Source: Candidatus Poseidoniales archaeon (lineage in GTDB: Archaea > Thermoplasmatota > Poseidoniia > Poseidoniales > Poseidoniaceae). From it: a stretch of 15,183 nt of DNA. The stretch is taken from positions 30,668 to 45,850 of the forward strand of contig QXYA01000171.1 of the NCBI GenBank assembly GCA_009887135.1, in the 5' to 3' direction. The translations under genes were made by a program, and so were the position numbers. Under the pieces are notes generated by a model. The model did not search any database. It was not told the origin of the DNA and was given only the letters and a program-made list of their open reading frames with translations. Of this stretch, positions 8,166 through 15,183 are shown one piece after another (the first letter of the stretch is position 1; every line of letters begins with the position of its first letter).

Positions 8166-8177
8166 CCTATTATTGAA
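8166..8177. promoter_or_regulatory. Candidate shared TATA box between divergent peptidase and hutU
   Basis: The 48-bp gap 8149-8196 holds one AT-rich box, CCTATTATTGAA, centred near 8172. That is about 24-25 nt from both the peptidase ATG (8148) and the hutU GTG (8197), the usual distance from an archaeal TATA box to a transcription start. Neither gene has a convincing SD, so both may be leaderless and driven from this one box in opposite directions. This is inference from spacing and composition only. Confidence 0.4.
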
Positions 8178-8196
8178 TCCGTCGAAGTATTGAGTT

Positions 8197-10260
8197 GTGA
8201 ACAATCCTCAAAGGCCATCAATCCTACGCACACCTATGGATGACGAAGGGCGAATCGCAATGATACGTGCTGGATTGCCTTCGCAATTGCCAAAACACCC
8301 TGGTTTAGATGCTTCAGTGGACCATGCTCCTGTACGCAAGCAAGTGCTTTCCTCACAAGAAGAAAGATTAGCCTTAGAAAATGCCCTTCGTTATTTTCCC
8401 GAATCGAACCACAGTACTCTCGGACCTGAATTTCTTAAAGAATTACGAACATATGGTCGAATTTACATGTATCGATTCCGCCCGGATTGTGTAATTCGAG
8501 CACTCTCTATTGACCAATATCAAGCACATTCATTACAAGCCGCAGGTATTATGTTAATGATCGATAATAATCTAGACCCTGTAATTGCTCAATTCCCTAA
8601 TGAACTCATTACATATGGCGGAAATGGTGCAGTATTCCAAAATTGGGCTCAATATGTACTGGTTATGAATTATCTTTCCCAAATGACCGATGAACAAACA
8701 CTCGTCATCTATTCTGGTCATCCTCTTGGATTATTTCCTTCAAACAAAAATGCCCCTCGAGTTGTTGTGACAAATGGTATGATGATTCCAAATTATTCTT
8801 CGGTTGACCACTATGAACGGTTGAACGCCATGGGTGTGACACAATATGGTCAAATGACTGCAGGTTCGTACATGTATATTGGACCGCAAGGAATTGTTCA
8901 TGGTACGACAATTACGTTGATGAATGCAGCAAGAATGAAATTTGGAATACCTGCGGATGGCGATCTCGGCGGATTGTGTTTCGTTACATCCGGATTGGGT
9001 GGTATGTCGGGCGCTCAAGCCAAAGCAGCTGTTATTGCAGGAGTCTCTTGCATTGTAGCGGAATCAAATCCCATAGCCGCTAGAAAACGTCATTCTCAAG
9101 GTTGGGTTGAACAAATTTCAGAAAATGTTGACGAAGCCATTGACTTAATGCTTGAATCTGCAACGAACAAAGTGGGGACATCAATTGGATTCATTGGAAA
9201 TATTGTCGAACTATGGGAACGCTTGGTTGAACGAGACGTGATGGTTCATTTAGGAAGCGATCAAACATCCCTACACAATCCATACCAGGGAGGATATTAT
9301 CCTGCCAATTTATCCTTCGAAGAATCTCAGGAACTTATGCACACGAATCCAAGCGAATTTAAATCAGCAGTACAATCTACATTGCAAAGACACGTGTTAG
9401 CCATTAATTCTATGACAAAAAAGGGAATGTTCTTCTGGGATTATGGAAATGCATTCTTACTCGAAGCAGGACGGGCTAAAGCAGATATTTTTGATGACAA
9501 TGGAGACTACAAATATCCATCTTATGTTGAAGATATTATGGGTCCATTATGCTTTGACCGTGGATTTGGACCTTTCCGTTGGGTTTGTTCATCTGGATTA
9601 GCGAATGATCTCCAAGCAACTGACAAAATCGCATTTGAAACCCTTTCCGAATTATATGATCTAGTAACTGATGAAGACGTTAAACAACAGATACGAGATA
9701 ATCTCAAATGGATCAAGGAAGCAGATTCACATCAACTAGTTGTTGGATCACAAGCCCGCATCCTTTACGCAGATGAACAGGGAAGAAATGCCATTGCAAC
9801 CAAGTTCAATGAAGCCATTGCTGATGGACGTATCTCTGCCCCTGTTATTCTAGGGAGAGACCATCATGATGTAAGTGGAACTGATTCACCTTACAGGGAA
9901 ACCGCGAACATTCAAGATGGTTCCAAGTGGACAGCTGATATGGCTGTTCAAAATTTCATCGGGGATGCGATTCGCGGAGCCACATGGGTTAGTTTGCATA
10001 ACGGAGGTGGCGTGGGCTGGGGTGAAGTTATGAATGGCGGTTTTGGAATGGTCATCGATGGCTCTGAAGACTCTAAAACAAGACTGCAGTCGATGCTTCA
10101 TTGGGATGTCAACAACGGTGTGGCTCGAAGAGCATGGGCTCGTAATTCTGGCGCCGTATCTTCAATCAAAGAAGCGATGAAGATTAATACCTCACTTCAA
10201 GTAACCTTACCCAACTCCGTAGACGAAAATCTTCTTGAACATATTTTCAATGGTGAATGA
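8197..10260 (+). CDS. hutU: Urocanate hydratase, long (animal-like) form
   Basis: Cytoplasmic NAD+-dependent enzyme of histidine breakdown, converting urocanate to imidazolone propionate. At 687 residues it is much longer than classical bacterial HutU (about 555) and matches the long type known from animals (human UROC1 676) and some bacteria. Readable blocks: ITYGGNGAVFQNWAQY (138-153), YSGHPLGLFPS, YGQMTAGSYMYIGPQGIVHG (217-236), SGLGGMSGAQAKAAVIAG (265-282, NAD-binding), HLGSDQTSLHNPYQGGYYP (351-369), FWDYGNAFLLEAGRA, GFGPFRWVCSSG (456-467), VVGSQARILYADEQGR, RDHHDVSGTDSPYRET and LHNGGGVGWGEVMNGGFG. At the bacterial catalytic cysteine (LFCRGVGPFRW) this protein appears to have Asp454, with Cys452 two residues earlier. 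GTG 8197 fits leaderless expression; ATG 8236 is an alternative start. hutH follows after 1 nt. Confidence 0.95.
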   Translation: MNNPQRPSILRTPMDDEGRIAMIRAGLPSQLPKHPGLDASVDHAPVRKQVLSSQEERLALENALRYFPESNHSTLGPEFLKELRTYGRIYMYRFRPDCVIRALSIDQYQAHSLQAAGIMLMIDNNLDPVIAQFPNELITYGGNGAVFQNWAQYVLVMNYLSQMTDEQTLVIYSGHPLGLFPSNKNAPRVVVTNGMMIPNYSSVDHYERLNAMGVTQYGQMTAGSYMYIGPQGIVHGTTITLMNAARMKFGIPADGDLGGLCFVTSGLGGMSGAQAKAAVIAGVSCIVAESNPIAARKRHSQGWVEQISENVDEAIDLMLESATNKVGTSIGFIGNIVELWERLVERDVMVHLGSDQTSLHNPYQGGYYPANLSFEESQELMHTNPSEFKSAVQSTLQRHVLAINSMTKKGMFFWDYGNAFLLEAGRAKADIFDDNGDYKYPSYVEDIMGPLCFDRGFGPFRWVCSSGLANDLQATDKIAFETLSELYDLVTDEDVKQQIRDNLKWIKEADSHQLVVGSQARILYADEQGRNAIATKFNEAIADGRISAPVILGRDHHDVSGTDSPYRETANIQDGSKWTADMAVQNFIGDAIRGATWVSLHNGGGVGWGEVMNGGFGMVIDGSEDSKTRLQSMLHWDVNNGVARRAWARNSGAVSSIKEAMKINTSLQVTLPNSVDENLLEHIFNGE
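10252..10256 (+). promoter_or_regulatory. Shine-Dalgarno fixing the hutH start inside the hutU end
   Basis: GGTGA lies in the last hutU codons, 5 nt before ATG 10262. It favours this start over the upstream in-frame TTG 10235 and ATG 10250 and supports translational coupling of hutU and hutH. Confidence 0.7.
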
Positions 10261-10261
10261 A

Positions 10262-11836
10262 ATGAGCAAACGAACAATTACTCTTGATGGAACAACGTTG
10301 ACTTCATCTGAAGTTGTCGAAGTAGCTAGTAATTATTCCCAAGTTAAGATAGCTGAGGAATCGATGATTCGTGTGAGAAATGCTCGTTCTGTTGTTGATC
10401 GCATTCTGAAAGAAAACGATGTCGTCTACGGAATAAATACTGGTTTTGGTTCCTTGGTGAATACCCAAATTAATTCAGAAGAATTAGAGACGCTGCAATT
10501 AAATTTAGTACGCTCTCATGCTACAGGATTAGGGGATTTAATGAGCATAGAAGAGGTCCGAGCCATGATGTGTGTTCGAATTAATTCGCTTGTAAAAGGG
10601 AATTCAGGATGTCATCCTGATGTCATCAACCAACTCGTAACTTTTCTTAACATGGGAATTCATCCAACTGTCCCTCGCATAGGTAGTTTAGGTGCGAGTG
10701 GCGATTTAGCACCTCTTTCCCATTTGGCTTTAGGCCTGATTGGTGAAGGAACTGTTTTATTCAATAATGAGGAACGTAATGCAAAAGAAGTTCTTGTGGA
10801 ATGCGAATTACTCCCTCTTACATTACGAGCCAAGGATGGCCTTTCATTGATCAACGGTACCAGTCAAATGACAGGATTCCTTTGTCTCGCATTAGAACGG
10901 CTCAAGAACCTACTCACATATTCTGATCTCGTTGCTTGTATGTCTATTGATGCAACTGAGTCTACTCTCACGCCAATGGATGAGAGAGTTCATCTTGCCC
11001 GACCACATCCTGGCCAGATATTTGTTTCCAAACGAATTCGAAGTATTTTGTCAGATTCAACTATACTTTCTAATCATACAACTTGTAATCGAGTGCAAGA
11101 CCCGTATTCATTTCGGTGCATTCCACAAGTACATGGGGCCGTTTCAGAAACTCTGCAACGGTTGAACGAAGTAGTTCACACCGAATTGAATTCAGCAACT
11201 GACAACCCACTTATATTTCCAGATATATCCAATCCTGGTCGGCATGAAATTATCTCTCAAGGAAATTTTCACGGCGAAATATTAGCCTTGACAGCAGATG
11301 CAATGGCCTTATCTTTATTTGAAATCTCATCAATAAGTGAAAGAAGAATTGACCAGATGCTGGATCCGAACAGGTTGGCAATTAAACCATTTTTAGCAAA
11401 TGATGCTGGTCTTGAATCTGGCTTAATGATTGTACAATATTCTGCTGGTGCTTCGCTGGGGGAATTACACGGTCATGCATCTCCACGAACTTCCTTTTCA
11501 ACAACCACTTCCGCGGGTCAAGAAGACCATGTAAGTATGGGATCTACTGCTTGCTGGAATCTACTTCAAGCAGTTCGAAGATCATCAGAAGTAATAGCAT
11601 GCGAACTCTTTGTCGCCAGGAGAGGATTGCATTTTATCCATCATAAATCGTCCAAACAAATAGAAATTTTACTTCGCTGTATTGATACCATTGTTATCGA
11701 CGATATATCAGATAGAACAACAAGTTCGGAATTAAGATTCATTGCTAATGAATTACTCCAATCTGCTTGGTTATCTTTAATCGAGGCTGAATCAAGCAGG
11801 ATACCTAAATTAATCCAAGAAGTATCTGCGTTCTAA
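10262..11836 (+). CDS. hutH: Histidine ammonia-lyase
   Basis: Catalyses non-oxidative deamination of L-histidine to trans-urocanate and ammonia, the step before HutU. 524 residues, near the usual 500-515. The self-cyclising Ala145-Ser146-Gly147 triad that forms the MIO electrophile sits in GSLGASGDLAPLSHLALG; Tyr56 in YGINTGFGSL is the conserved active-site tyrosine. Other family blocks are VRSHATGLG, GLSLINGTSQMTG, STDNPL-like SATDNPLIFPD with QGNFHGE, and TSAGQEDHVSMGS. The segment HGHASPRTSFSTTTSA is more divergent from model bacterial enzymes. The MIO motif rules out argininosuccinate-lyase-type relatives; phenylalanine/tyrosine ammonia-lyase is excluded mainly by the adjacent urocanase. 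The gene starts 1 nt after the hutU stop and its 3' end overlaps the convergent DUF835 gene by 27 nt. No imidazolonepropionase or formimidoylglutamate-handling gene is in the window. Confidence 0.95.
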   Translation: MSKRTITLDGTTLTSSEVVEVASNYSQVKIAEESMIRVRNARSVVDRILKENDVVYGINTGFGSLVNTQINSEELETLQLNLVRSHATGLGDLMSIEEVRAMMCVRINSLVKGNSGCHPDVINQLVTFLNMGIHPTVPRIGSLGASGDLAPLSHLALGLIGEGTVLFNNEERNAKEVLVECELLPLTLRAKDGLSLINGTSQMTGFLCLALERLKNLLTYSDLVACMSIDATESTLTPMDERVHLARPHPGQIFVSKRIRSILSDSTILSNHTTCNRVQDPYSFRCIPQVHGAVSETLQRLNEVVHTELNSATDNPLIFPDISNPGRHEIISQGNFHGEILALTADAMALSLFEISSISERRIDQMLDPNRLAIKPFLANDAGLESGLMIVQYSAGASLGELHGHASPRTSFSTTTSAGQEDHVSMGSTACWNLLQAVRRSSEVIACELFVARRGLHFIHHKSSKQIEILLRCIDTIVIDDISDRTTSSELRFIANELLQSAWLSLIEAESSRIPKLIQEVSAF

Positions 11837-12664
11837 CTGATCTAATCCTGTTAGTTGACGTATCCTAAATTGAGCAACTGACCGTTCTTGAGAATCTGAA
11901 ACATTTTCTGAAACCCAATTATCAAGTTGAACTGCTCTCCGAACTTTTTCTTCGATGATATTGTACGCTTGAAACATAGAATCTGTATTTGAAGAGTAAA
12001 GAGCGGATTCCACCTCGGTAACATCTAGCCCCATCCTACGCCATTGTAGCACTCTCCTTTGAAGTAGAGATTTTGAAAAACCATTTCTAGGTAATCGAGT
12101 AAGTAAGAGCAATTTAGGAGATCCGTCTTCATGAAGTTCAATTTCTAAATTTTCAGATTTTTGGACCACAAGAAAGTCATTGGATTGTTCTTCAATGAAA
12201 TCTAATTCCTCCACGAAATCTAAGGTTAGAATTGCAGCCTCTCTCGTAAGCTGATTCAGTTCGATTGAACTGAAAGAATTTTCATCGACAGAAAGATACA
12301 CGTTCCAATGGGTTCGGTGAATTGAATCTGAAAGTGTTCGTGTAAAGCTAAGTAATGAATCGAATCCATGTAAAGATGAAAGCCATTCTAAACCTTCTAT
12401 GAAAATAGTTCCTTTATGATTCGATAATCTGTTTGAAATCAAATCTAGCAATGCATTATAACTCGGCGGAATCATACCATCCCCCTCTCTATCAGTTAAC
12501 CAATAGCACTCGATATCAGTGATGTCTAAACGTTCTATTAGTCTCCTTTGAGGCATTCTTGAGATGAAGACTCTGTGAGAGGTTTCATCAGAGTCAATCT
12601 GATCAAATACGGATACAAAATCATCAGAGGATGTGAAAAGGAGCGTATGAATTTGGCCTGCCAT
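11810..12664 (-). CDS. DUF835-domain protein with C-terminal helical region
   Basis: Protein of 284 residues, no signal peptide or membrane segment. Residues about 28-148 resemble the archaeal DUF835 domain: VFISRMPQRRLIERLDI, then ECYWLTD, a helix with SYNALLDLISNRL, the hydrophobic strand GTIFIEGLEWLSSLHGFDSL, and TLSDSIHRTHWNVYLSVDENS. The fold suggests a RecA/P-loop-like alpha/beta layer without a Walker A motif. The C-terminal third (about 194-284) is predicted helical and basic, with a conserved-looking FSKSLLQRRVLQWRRMGLDV and EEKVRRAVQLDNW. DUF835 in archaea is often coupled to sensor or signalling modules; its biochemical role is unknown. Start ATG 12664 has GGGGA 4 nt upstream. Divergent from the EF-hand gene and tail-to-tail overlapping hutH by 27 nt. 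A regulatory or scaffold role with the divergent gene is only a guess. Confidence 0.7.
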   Translation of the reverse strand: MAGQIHTLLFTSSDDFVSVFDQIDSDETSHRVFISRMPQRRLIERLDITDIECYWLTDREGDGMIPPSYNALLDLISNRLSNHKGTIFIEGLEWLSSLHGFDSLLSFTRTLSDSIHRTHWNVYLSVDENSFSSIELNQLTREAAILTLDFVEELDFIEEQSNDFLVVQKSENLEIELHEDGSPKLLLLTRLPRNGFSKSLLQRRVLQWRRMGLDVTEVESALYSSNTDSMFQAYNIIEEKVRRAVQLDNWVSENVSDSQERSVAQFRIRQLTGLDQLERRYFLD

Positions 12665-12730
12665 AATATCCCCTTGAATTCACCAGAACACAAGAGATAC
12701 ATAGGTTTCATCGTTAAAATCATCATGAAG

Positions 12731-12740
12731 GATTATAATC
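12731..12740. promoter_or_regulatory. Palindromic AT box in the divergent DUF835/EF-hand promoter region
   Basis: GATTATAATC is a perfect 10-bp palindrome in the 109-bp gap 12665-12773. Its centre is about 38 nt before ATG 12774, allowing a short leader that includes the GGTGA motif, and about 71 nt before ATG 12664 on the other strand. Being symmetric, it could serve as a TATA box in either direction or as a small operator. Confidence 0.35.
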
Positions 12741-12761
12741 GCAGAGGTGTTGAGTAAGACC

Positions 12762-12766
12762 GGTGA
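12762..12766 (+). promoter_or_regulatory. Shine-Dalgarno choosing the EF-hand gene start
   Basis: GGTGA lies 7 nt before ATG 12774. The frame is open further back to GTG 12747 and TTG 12750, but those starts lack a well-spaced SD and would add only a short non-conserved-looking peptide. Confidence 0.6.
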
Positions 12767-12773
12767 CGATGGT

Positions 12774-14735
12774 ATGACCGAGAAAAATGAAGAGATAGCA
12801 ATGGCGGAATGTGGTTCTTGCCGAGCAGTCGTGCCTATTACATCAACCAACTGTCCCGAATGTGACATCTCGTTCTCTGGAGTATCAGAAGATGCCTTAG
12901 GTGAATGTGGAGCATGCAACTCTCTCGTGCCCCTTGATTCTACAAAATGTCCTGAATGCGGCGTGGTTTTCGTAGCTGACGATGTGATCGACATCTTGCG
13001 CACCTGGATGGCAACCAACTCAATGGATGTGAAATCATTGTTTGGCCGATTCGATACAAACGGAGACGGACGCATCGATTCTGATGAATTAAAATCAGGA
13101 TTATTATCCCTTAATCTAGCGGATTTACCGCCAAGCCAAGTGGATAAGTTAGTCGAAGCCATAGATGAGGACGGAGACAGTCTTGTAGATCTTGAAGAAC
13201 TTCAAACGATCATTGCTGGCGATAATCTTGTGGAAGAAACGGAGACAACTGCAGATGAATCAAATGACAGAGAGGAGAGTCTTGAATACAGTGAGAATGT
13301 CCTTTCCAAAGTAATGATCGCTGCAGAAATCAATGATTCCGACAAAGAAGAATTCCTAGCCTTTGCTGAAAATTATAATTCCGATGACAATTCATATCTC
13401 AAGAAAGAGGAATTGCAAATTGCTGCTGATGCTTGGAATGCTCGAAGCGAAGCGGTTGAATTGGATAATGAAGCCGCCGAATCAGAAGAAGAAATCAAAG
13501 CACCTGTGGAACAAGCTGTGGAAGAAGTAGTCGTGCATGACTCAGAGGAAGAGATTGTCGAAGAAGAATCAGAAGAAGAACTCGATGAAATAACCGAAGA
13601 AGCAGTCGAAGAAGAATTGATTGAAGAAGTAATGGATGAAGCATCTGTTGAAGAAGAAACCGAGGAAGATCCAGTAGAATTAGAAACTGAAGATCGAAGT
13701 ATCTCTCAGATTTATGAGGACGTACTCGACTCAATCGATGAACAAGAATTGACATTAGCAAACGCCTTTGGAGATATGGATGAAGACGGGAACCGAATGA
13801 TTACTAGGGAAGAACTTGGTTCTAAGCTCAGTATTTTCCTTGAATATGAATTATCTGATTCGGAACTCGATTCTATGATGGATTCAATGGATGAAAATTC
13901 AGATGGGAACATCGATATGATTGAATTCGTAACATCGATTGAAAATCATGAAGATTCCATTGCAAGCATTGATGATGAGGAAGCTGAAACCGTCAAAACA
14001 TTCCCGACGAAATGGCATACACGCTTCATGTCGAAGAAATGGCATGATGTTTTCTGGCCATTAATCCATACAGGATTAGCAATAATGATTATCGCAGCAT
14101 TAGCAAATGGATTATTCCCATTCGTTGATGGAGAAGGTGGCACTGTAGAACTAGAAACAGATGCCGGAGACGGATGGATGAATGCAGATGGAATCGTTAT
14201 AGACGAAGGCCAGGCATATCCATGCGATTCAACCGTACAGGTTGGTGAGTGTAAGAACTCATTAACGCCACTTGCTGGTGAAGCTAGTTCCATGCCAGGT
14301 GGATTCTATCTTGACGGTATATTCCTCATGATTTTCTCAACCCTTGGTTTGATTGGAAGTTTGTACACACACCTGGTTTTAGCCCCTTCTTGGAGAGCCC
14401 GTGTTAAGGCTATGAAAGATGTCAATGAAGAGAAGGCAGATGTTCAAGAGTCCCTTGAAGAAGATGATGACACTGAAGTAGTGGAGTCAGAAGAAACTGA
14501 AGATGATGAAACTGAAAGCGATGAAAACGAGGAGGAATTGTCTGAAGAAGAATCCAGTTCAGAGGATGAGGAACTCGATATTGGATCCTATGTTGGAGTC
14601 GACATTGATGGTGAAGAATACTACGGTACAATTCTAGAATTTGATGATGATGAAGATACGGTTACAATCAAGGAAGAAGAATCTGGTGATGAAATAACAG
14701 CTTACCAGGATGAAATGTTTGTTCCAGAGGATTGA
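12774..14735 (+). CDS. Membrane protein with twin zinc ribbons, EF-hands and acidic linkers (novel architecture)
   Basis: I do not recognise this 653-residue protein as a named family. In order: two near-duplicate zinc ribbons of CX2CX10CX2C type (13-30 and 45-62); canonical EF-hand loops DTNGDGRIDSDE (94-105) and DEDGDSLVDLEE (131-142); a degenerate EF-like loop NSDDNSYLKKEE (202-213); a very acidic Glu-rich linker (about 232-312); EF loops DEDGNRMITREE (336-347) and DENSDGNIDMIE (373-384); a basic patch, then membrane segment one (about 426-451); a roughly 58-residue loop with Cys484 and Cys493; membrane segment two (about 509-537) followed by basic residues; a second acidic stretch; and a C-terminal beta-rich domain (about 602-653, SYVGVDIDGEEYYGTILEF) resembling a small SH3/KOW-like barrel. 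Basic patches place both termini in the cytoplasm. Calcium-responsive scaffolding or sensing at the membrane is an inference. Translationally coupled to the next gene. Confidence 0.85.
   Translation: MTEKNEEIAMAECGSCRAVVPITSTNCPECDISFSGVSEDALGECGACNSLVPLDSTKCPECGVVFVADDVIDILRTWMATNSMDVKSLFGRFDTNGDGRIDSDELKSGLLSLNLADLPPSQVDKLVEAIDEDGDSLVDLEELQTIIAGDNLVEETETTADESNDREESLEYSENVLSKVMIAAEINDSDKEEFLAFAENYNSDDNSYLKKEELQIAADAWNARSEAVELDNEAAESEEEIKAPVEQAVEEVVVHDSEEEIVEEESEEELDEITEEAVEEELIEEVMDEASVEEETEEDPVELETEDRSISQIYEDVLDSIDEQELTLANAFGDMDEDGNRMITREELGSKLSIFLEYELSDSELDSMMDSMDENSDGNIDMIEFVTSIENHEDSIASIDDEEAETVKTFPTKWHTRFMSKKWHDVFWPLIHTGLAIMIIAALANGLFPFVDGEGGTVELETDAGDGWMNADGIVIDEGQAYPCDSTVQVGECKNSLTPLAGEASSMPGGFYLDGIFLMIFSTLGLIGSLYTHLVLAPSWRARVKAMKDVNEEKADVQESLEEDDDTEVVESEETEDDETESDENEEELSEEESSSEDEELDIGSYVGVDIDGEEYYGTILEFDDDEDTVTIKEEESGDEITAYQDEMFVPED
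14726..14730 (+). promoter_or_regulatory. Shine-Dalgarno for the coupled zinc-ribbon gene
   Basis: AGAGG at the end of the EF-hand gene lies 7 nt before TTG 14738 but only 1 nt before TTG 14732, so TTG 14738 is the better start. The motif sits within the upstream coding region, implying coupled translation. Confidence 0.5.
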
Positions 14736-14737
14736 AT

Positions 14738-15094
14738 TTGACAGATCTTTTACAGGTTTTTATTCGTTCCGTACGGTGTCCATCTTGCGGCACAATAGAA
14801 CATCAGGGCACATTCAAATGTCCTGAGTGTGGACTCTTTCATGCATCAGTTCCATTAGAAGATAGGAAAGCACCAGATCCTGGTCAACGTATCCAAGAAA
14901 GAGAAGTAGATCCATCCGCGTATTCACTCTCATCTTCGTCTATGCCGCTGGATGAAGAGTTCCAACAAACTGATGAAATTCAAACGTGGTCAGGTGGGAA
15001 TACAGACTTTTCAATACTCGATGAAGATACTCCATTAGCAAAAATACCACTTGAAAATCTCGATAAAGATGTTGAAGTGATTCATGAAGATTAG
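14738..15094 (+). CDS. Small zinc-ribbon protein, function unknown
   Basis: Protein of 118 residues not recognised as a named family. After a short hydrophobic-basic start (MTDLLQVFIRSVR) it has one zinc ribbon, C14-x2-C17 and C28-x2-C31 (CPSCG and CPECG), the same CX2CX10CX2C spacing as both ribbons of the upstream membrane protein. The remaining 85 residues are hydrophilic and acidic, with a Ser run (SLSSSS), no membrane helix, and look largely disordered. The start is TTG 14738, 2 nt after the upstream stop, with AGAGG 7 nt before it. Coupling and the shared ribbon type suggest it works with the EF-hand membrane protein, perhaps as a soluble partner. Short-CDS artefact is unlikely because of the paired Cys motifs and the SD. 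Confidence 0.75.
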   Translation: MTDLLQVFIRSVRCPSCGTIEHQGTFKCPECGLFHASVPLEDRKAPDPGQRIQEREVDPSAYSLSSSSMPLDEEFQQTDEIQTWSGGNTDFSILDEDTPLAKIPLENLDKDVEVIHED

Positions 15095-15151
15095 TTATTT
15101 GTAAAGTAATTAAATTAAATTCCACATACATTTAAAATAAACTAGGTTCAT

Positions 15152-15183
15152 TGGTGGGCTCGGAGAGAATCGAACTCTCGATC
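15152..15183 (-). tRNA. tRNA 3' part, cut by window edge, isotype unknown
   Basis: Reading the minus strand from the edge: the end of the variable region, a 5-bp T stem GAGAG/CTCTC closing the loop TTCGATT (canonical T54-T55-C56-G57-A58), the 3' acceptor strand CGAGCCC, discriminator A, and encoded CCA at 15152-15154. The 5' acceptor strand should be GGGCTCG. The anticodon lies outside the window. The AT-rich gap 15095-15151, with T-rich runs on both strands, probably holds the 3' ends of this convergent tRNA transcript and of the zinc-ribbon gene. Confidence 0.85.

Noticed and set aside
12575..12757. 60-codon plus-strand frame across the DUF835 start and the divergent gap
   Set aside because: It has no domain, overlaps the DUF835 coding start, and runs into the EF-hand gene's promoter region.
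13480..13690. GAAGAA-rich stretch as a microsatellite or regulatory repeat
   Set aside because: The units are irregular and fully explained by the Glu-rich linker of the encoded protein.
13495..13761. Leu/Arg-rich antisense frame opposite the acidic linker
   Set aside because: It is the reverse complement of GAA-rich Glu codons; the open frame is a composition artefact.
1..15183. Mobile element, defence island or CRISPR array
   Set aside because: No transposase, integrase, Cas or repeat-spacer pattern was found; the genes are core-type or metabolic and closely packed.

Overview
The window reads as a stretch of archaeal chromosome, most likely from a marine Euryarchaeon of the Thermoplasmatota (Marine Group II/III, Poseidoniales-like). 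This is inferred from: a proteasome-activating AAA+ ATPase, an archaeal MBF1 with an N-terminal zinc ribbon, an archaeal/eukaryotic rRNA aminocarboxypropyltransferase (Tsr3), a DUF835-type protein, Shine-Dalgarno motifs of the GGTGA/GAGGTGA type, short AT-rich promoter-like boxes between divergent genes, and very tight packing at moderate-to-low GC. No marker gene fixes the lineage. No insertion sequence, integrase, CRISPR array or phage gene is visible.

Layout. (1) 1-776, minus strand: N-terminal part of the proteasome-activating nucleotidase, cut by the window edge. (2) 887-6305, plus strand: mbf1, tsr3, fdhD, a YdeP/FdhF-type molybdopterin oxidoreductase and an MFS exporter, tightly spaced and partly overlapping. 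FdhD is the sulfurtransferase that activates formate-dehydrogenase-type molybdoenzymes, so fdhD-ydeP is a maturase-enzyme pair; no iron-sulfur or membrane partner subunits accompany it. (3) 6262-8148, minus strand: a membrane-anchored or exported X-Pro-dipeptidyl-peptidase-like (S15/CocE) hydrolase whose 3' end overlaps the MFS gene. (4) 8197-11836, plus strand: a long-form (animal-like) urocanate hydratase followed 1 nt later by histidine ammonia-lyase, the first two steps of histidine breakdown. (5) 11810-12664, minus strand: a DUF835 protein overlapping the end of hutH. (6) 12774-15094, plus strand: a multidomain membrane protein with two zinc ribbons, four good plus one degenerate EF-hand, acidic linkers, two membrane segments and a small C-terminal beta domain, followed by a small translationally coupled zinc-ribbon protein. 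(7) 15152-15183, minus strand: the 3' end of a tRNA gene with CCA encoded.

How it fits together. The exported peptidase and the divergent hutUH pair fit a heterotroph that lives on proteins and peptides: peptides trimmed outside, histidine deaminated inside. The two start codons lie 48 nt apart with one AT-rich box almost midway, suggesting a shared bidirectional promoter. The least explained part is the zinc-ribbon/EF-hand/membrane protein with its coupled partner and divergent DUF835 neighbour, which could be a calcium-responsive membrane assembly. There is no gene-free stretch above 300 bases; the longest gaps are about 110 bases (777-886 and 12665-12773).
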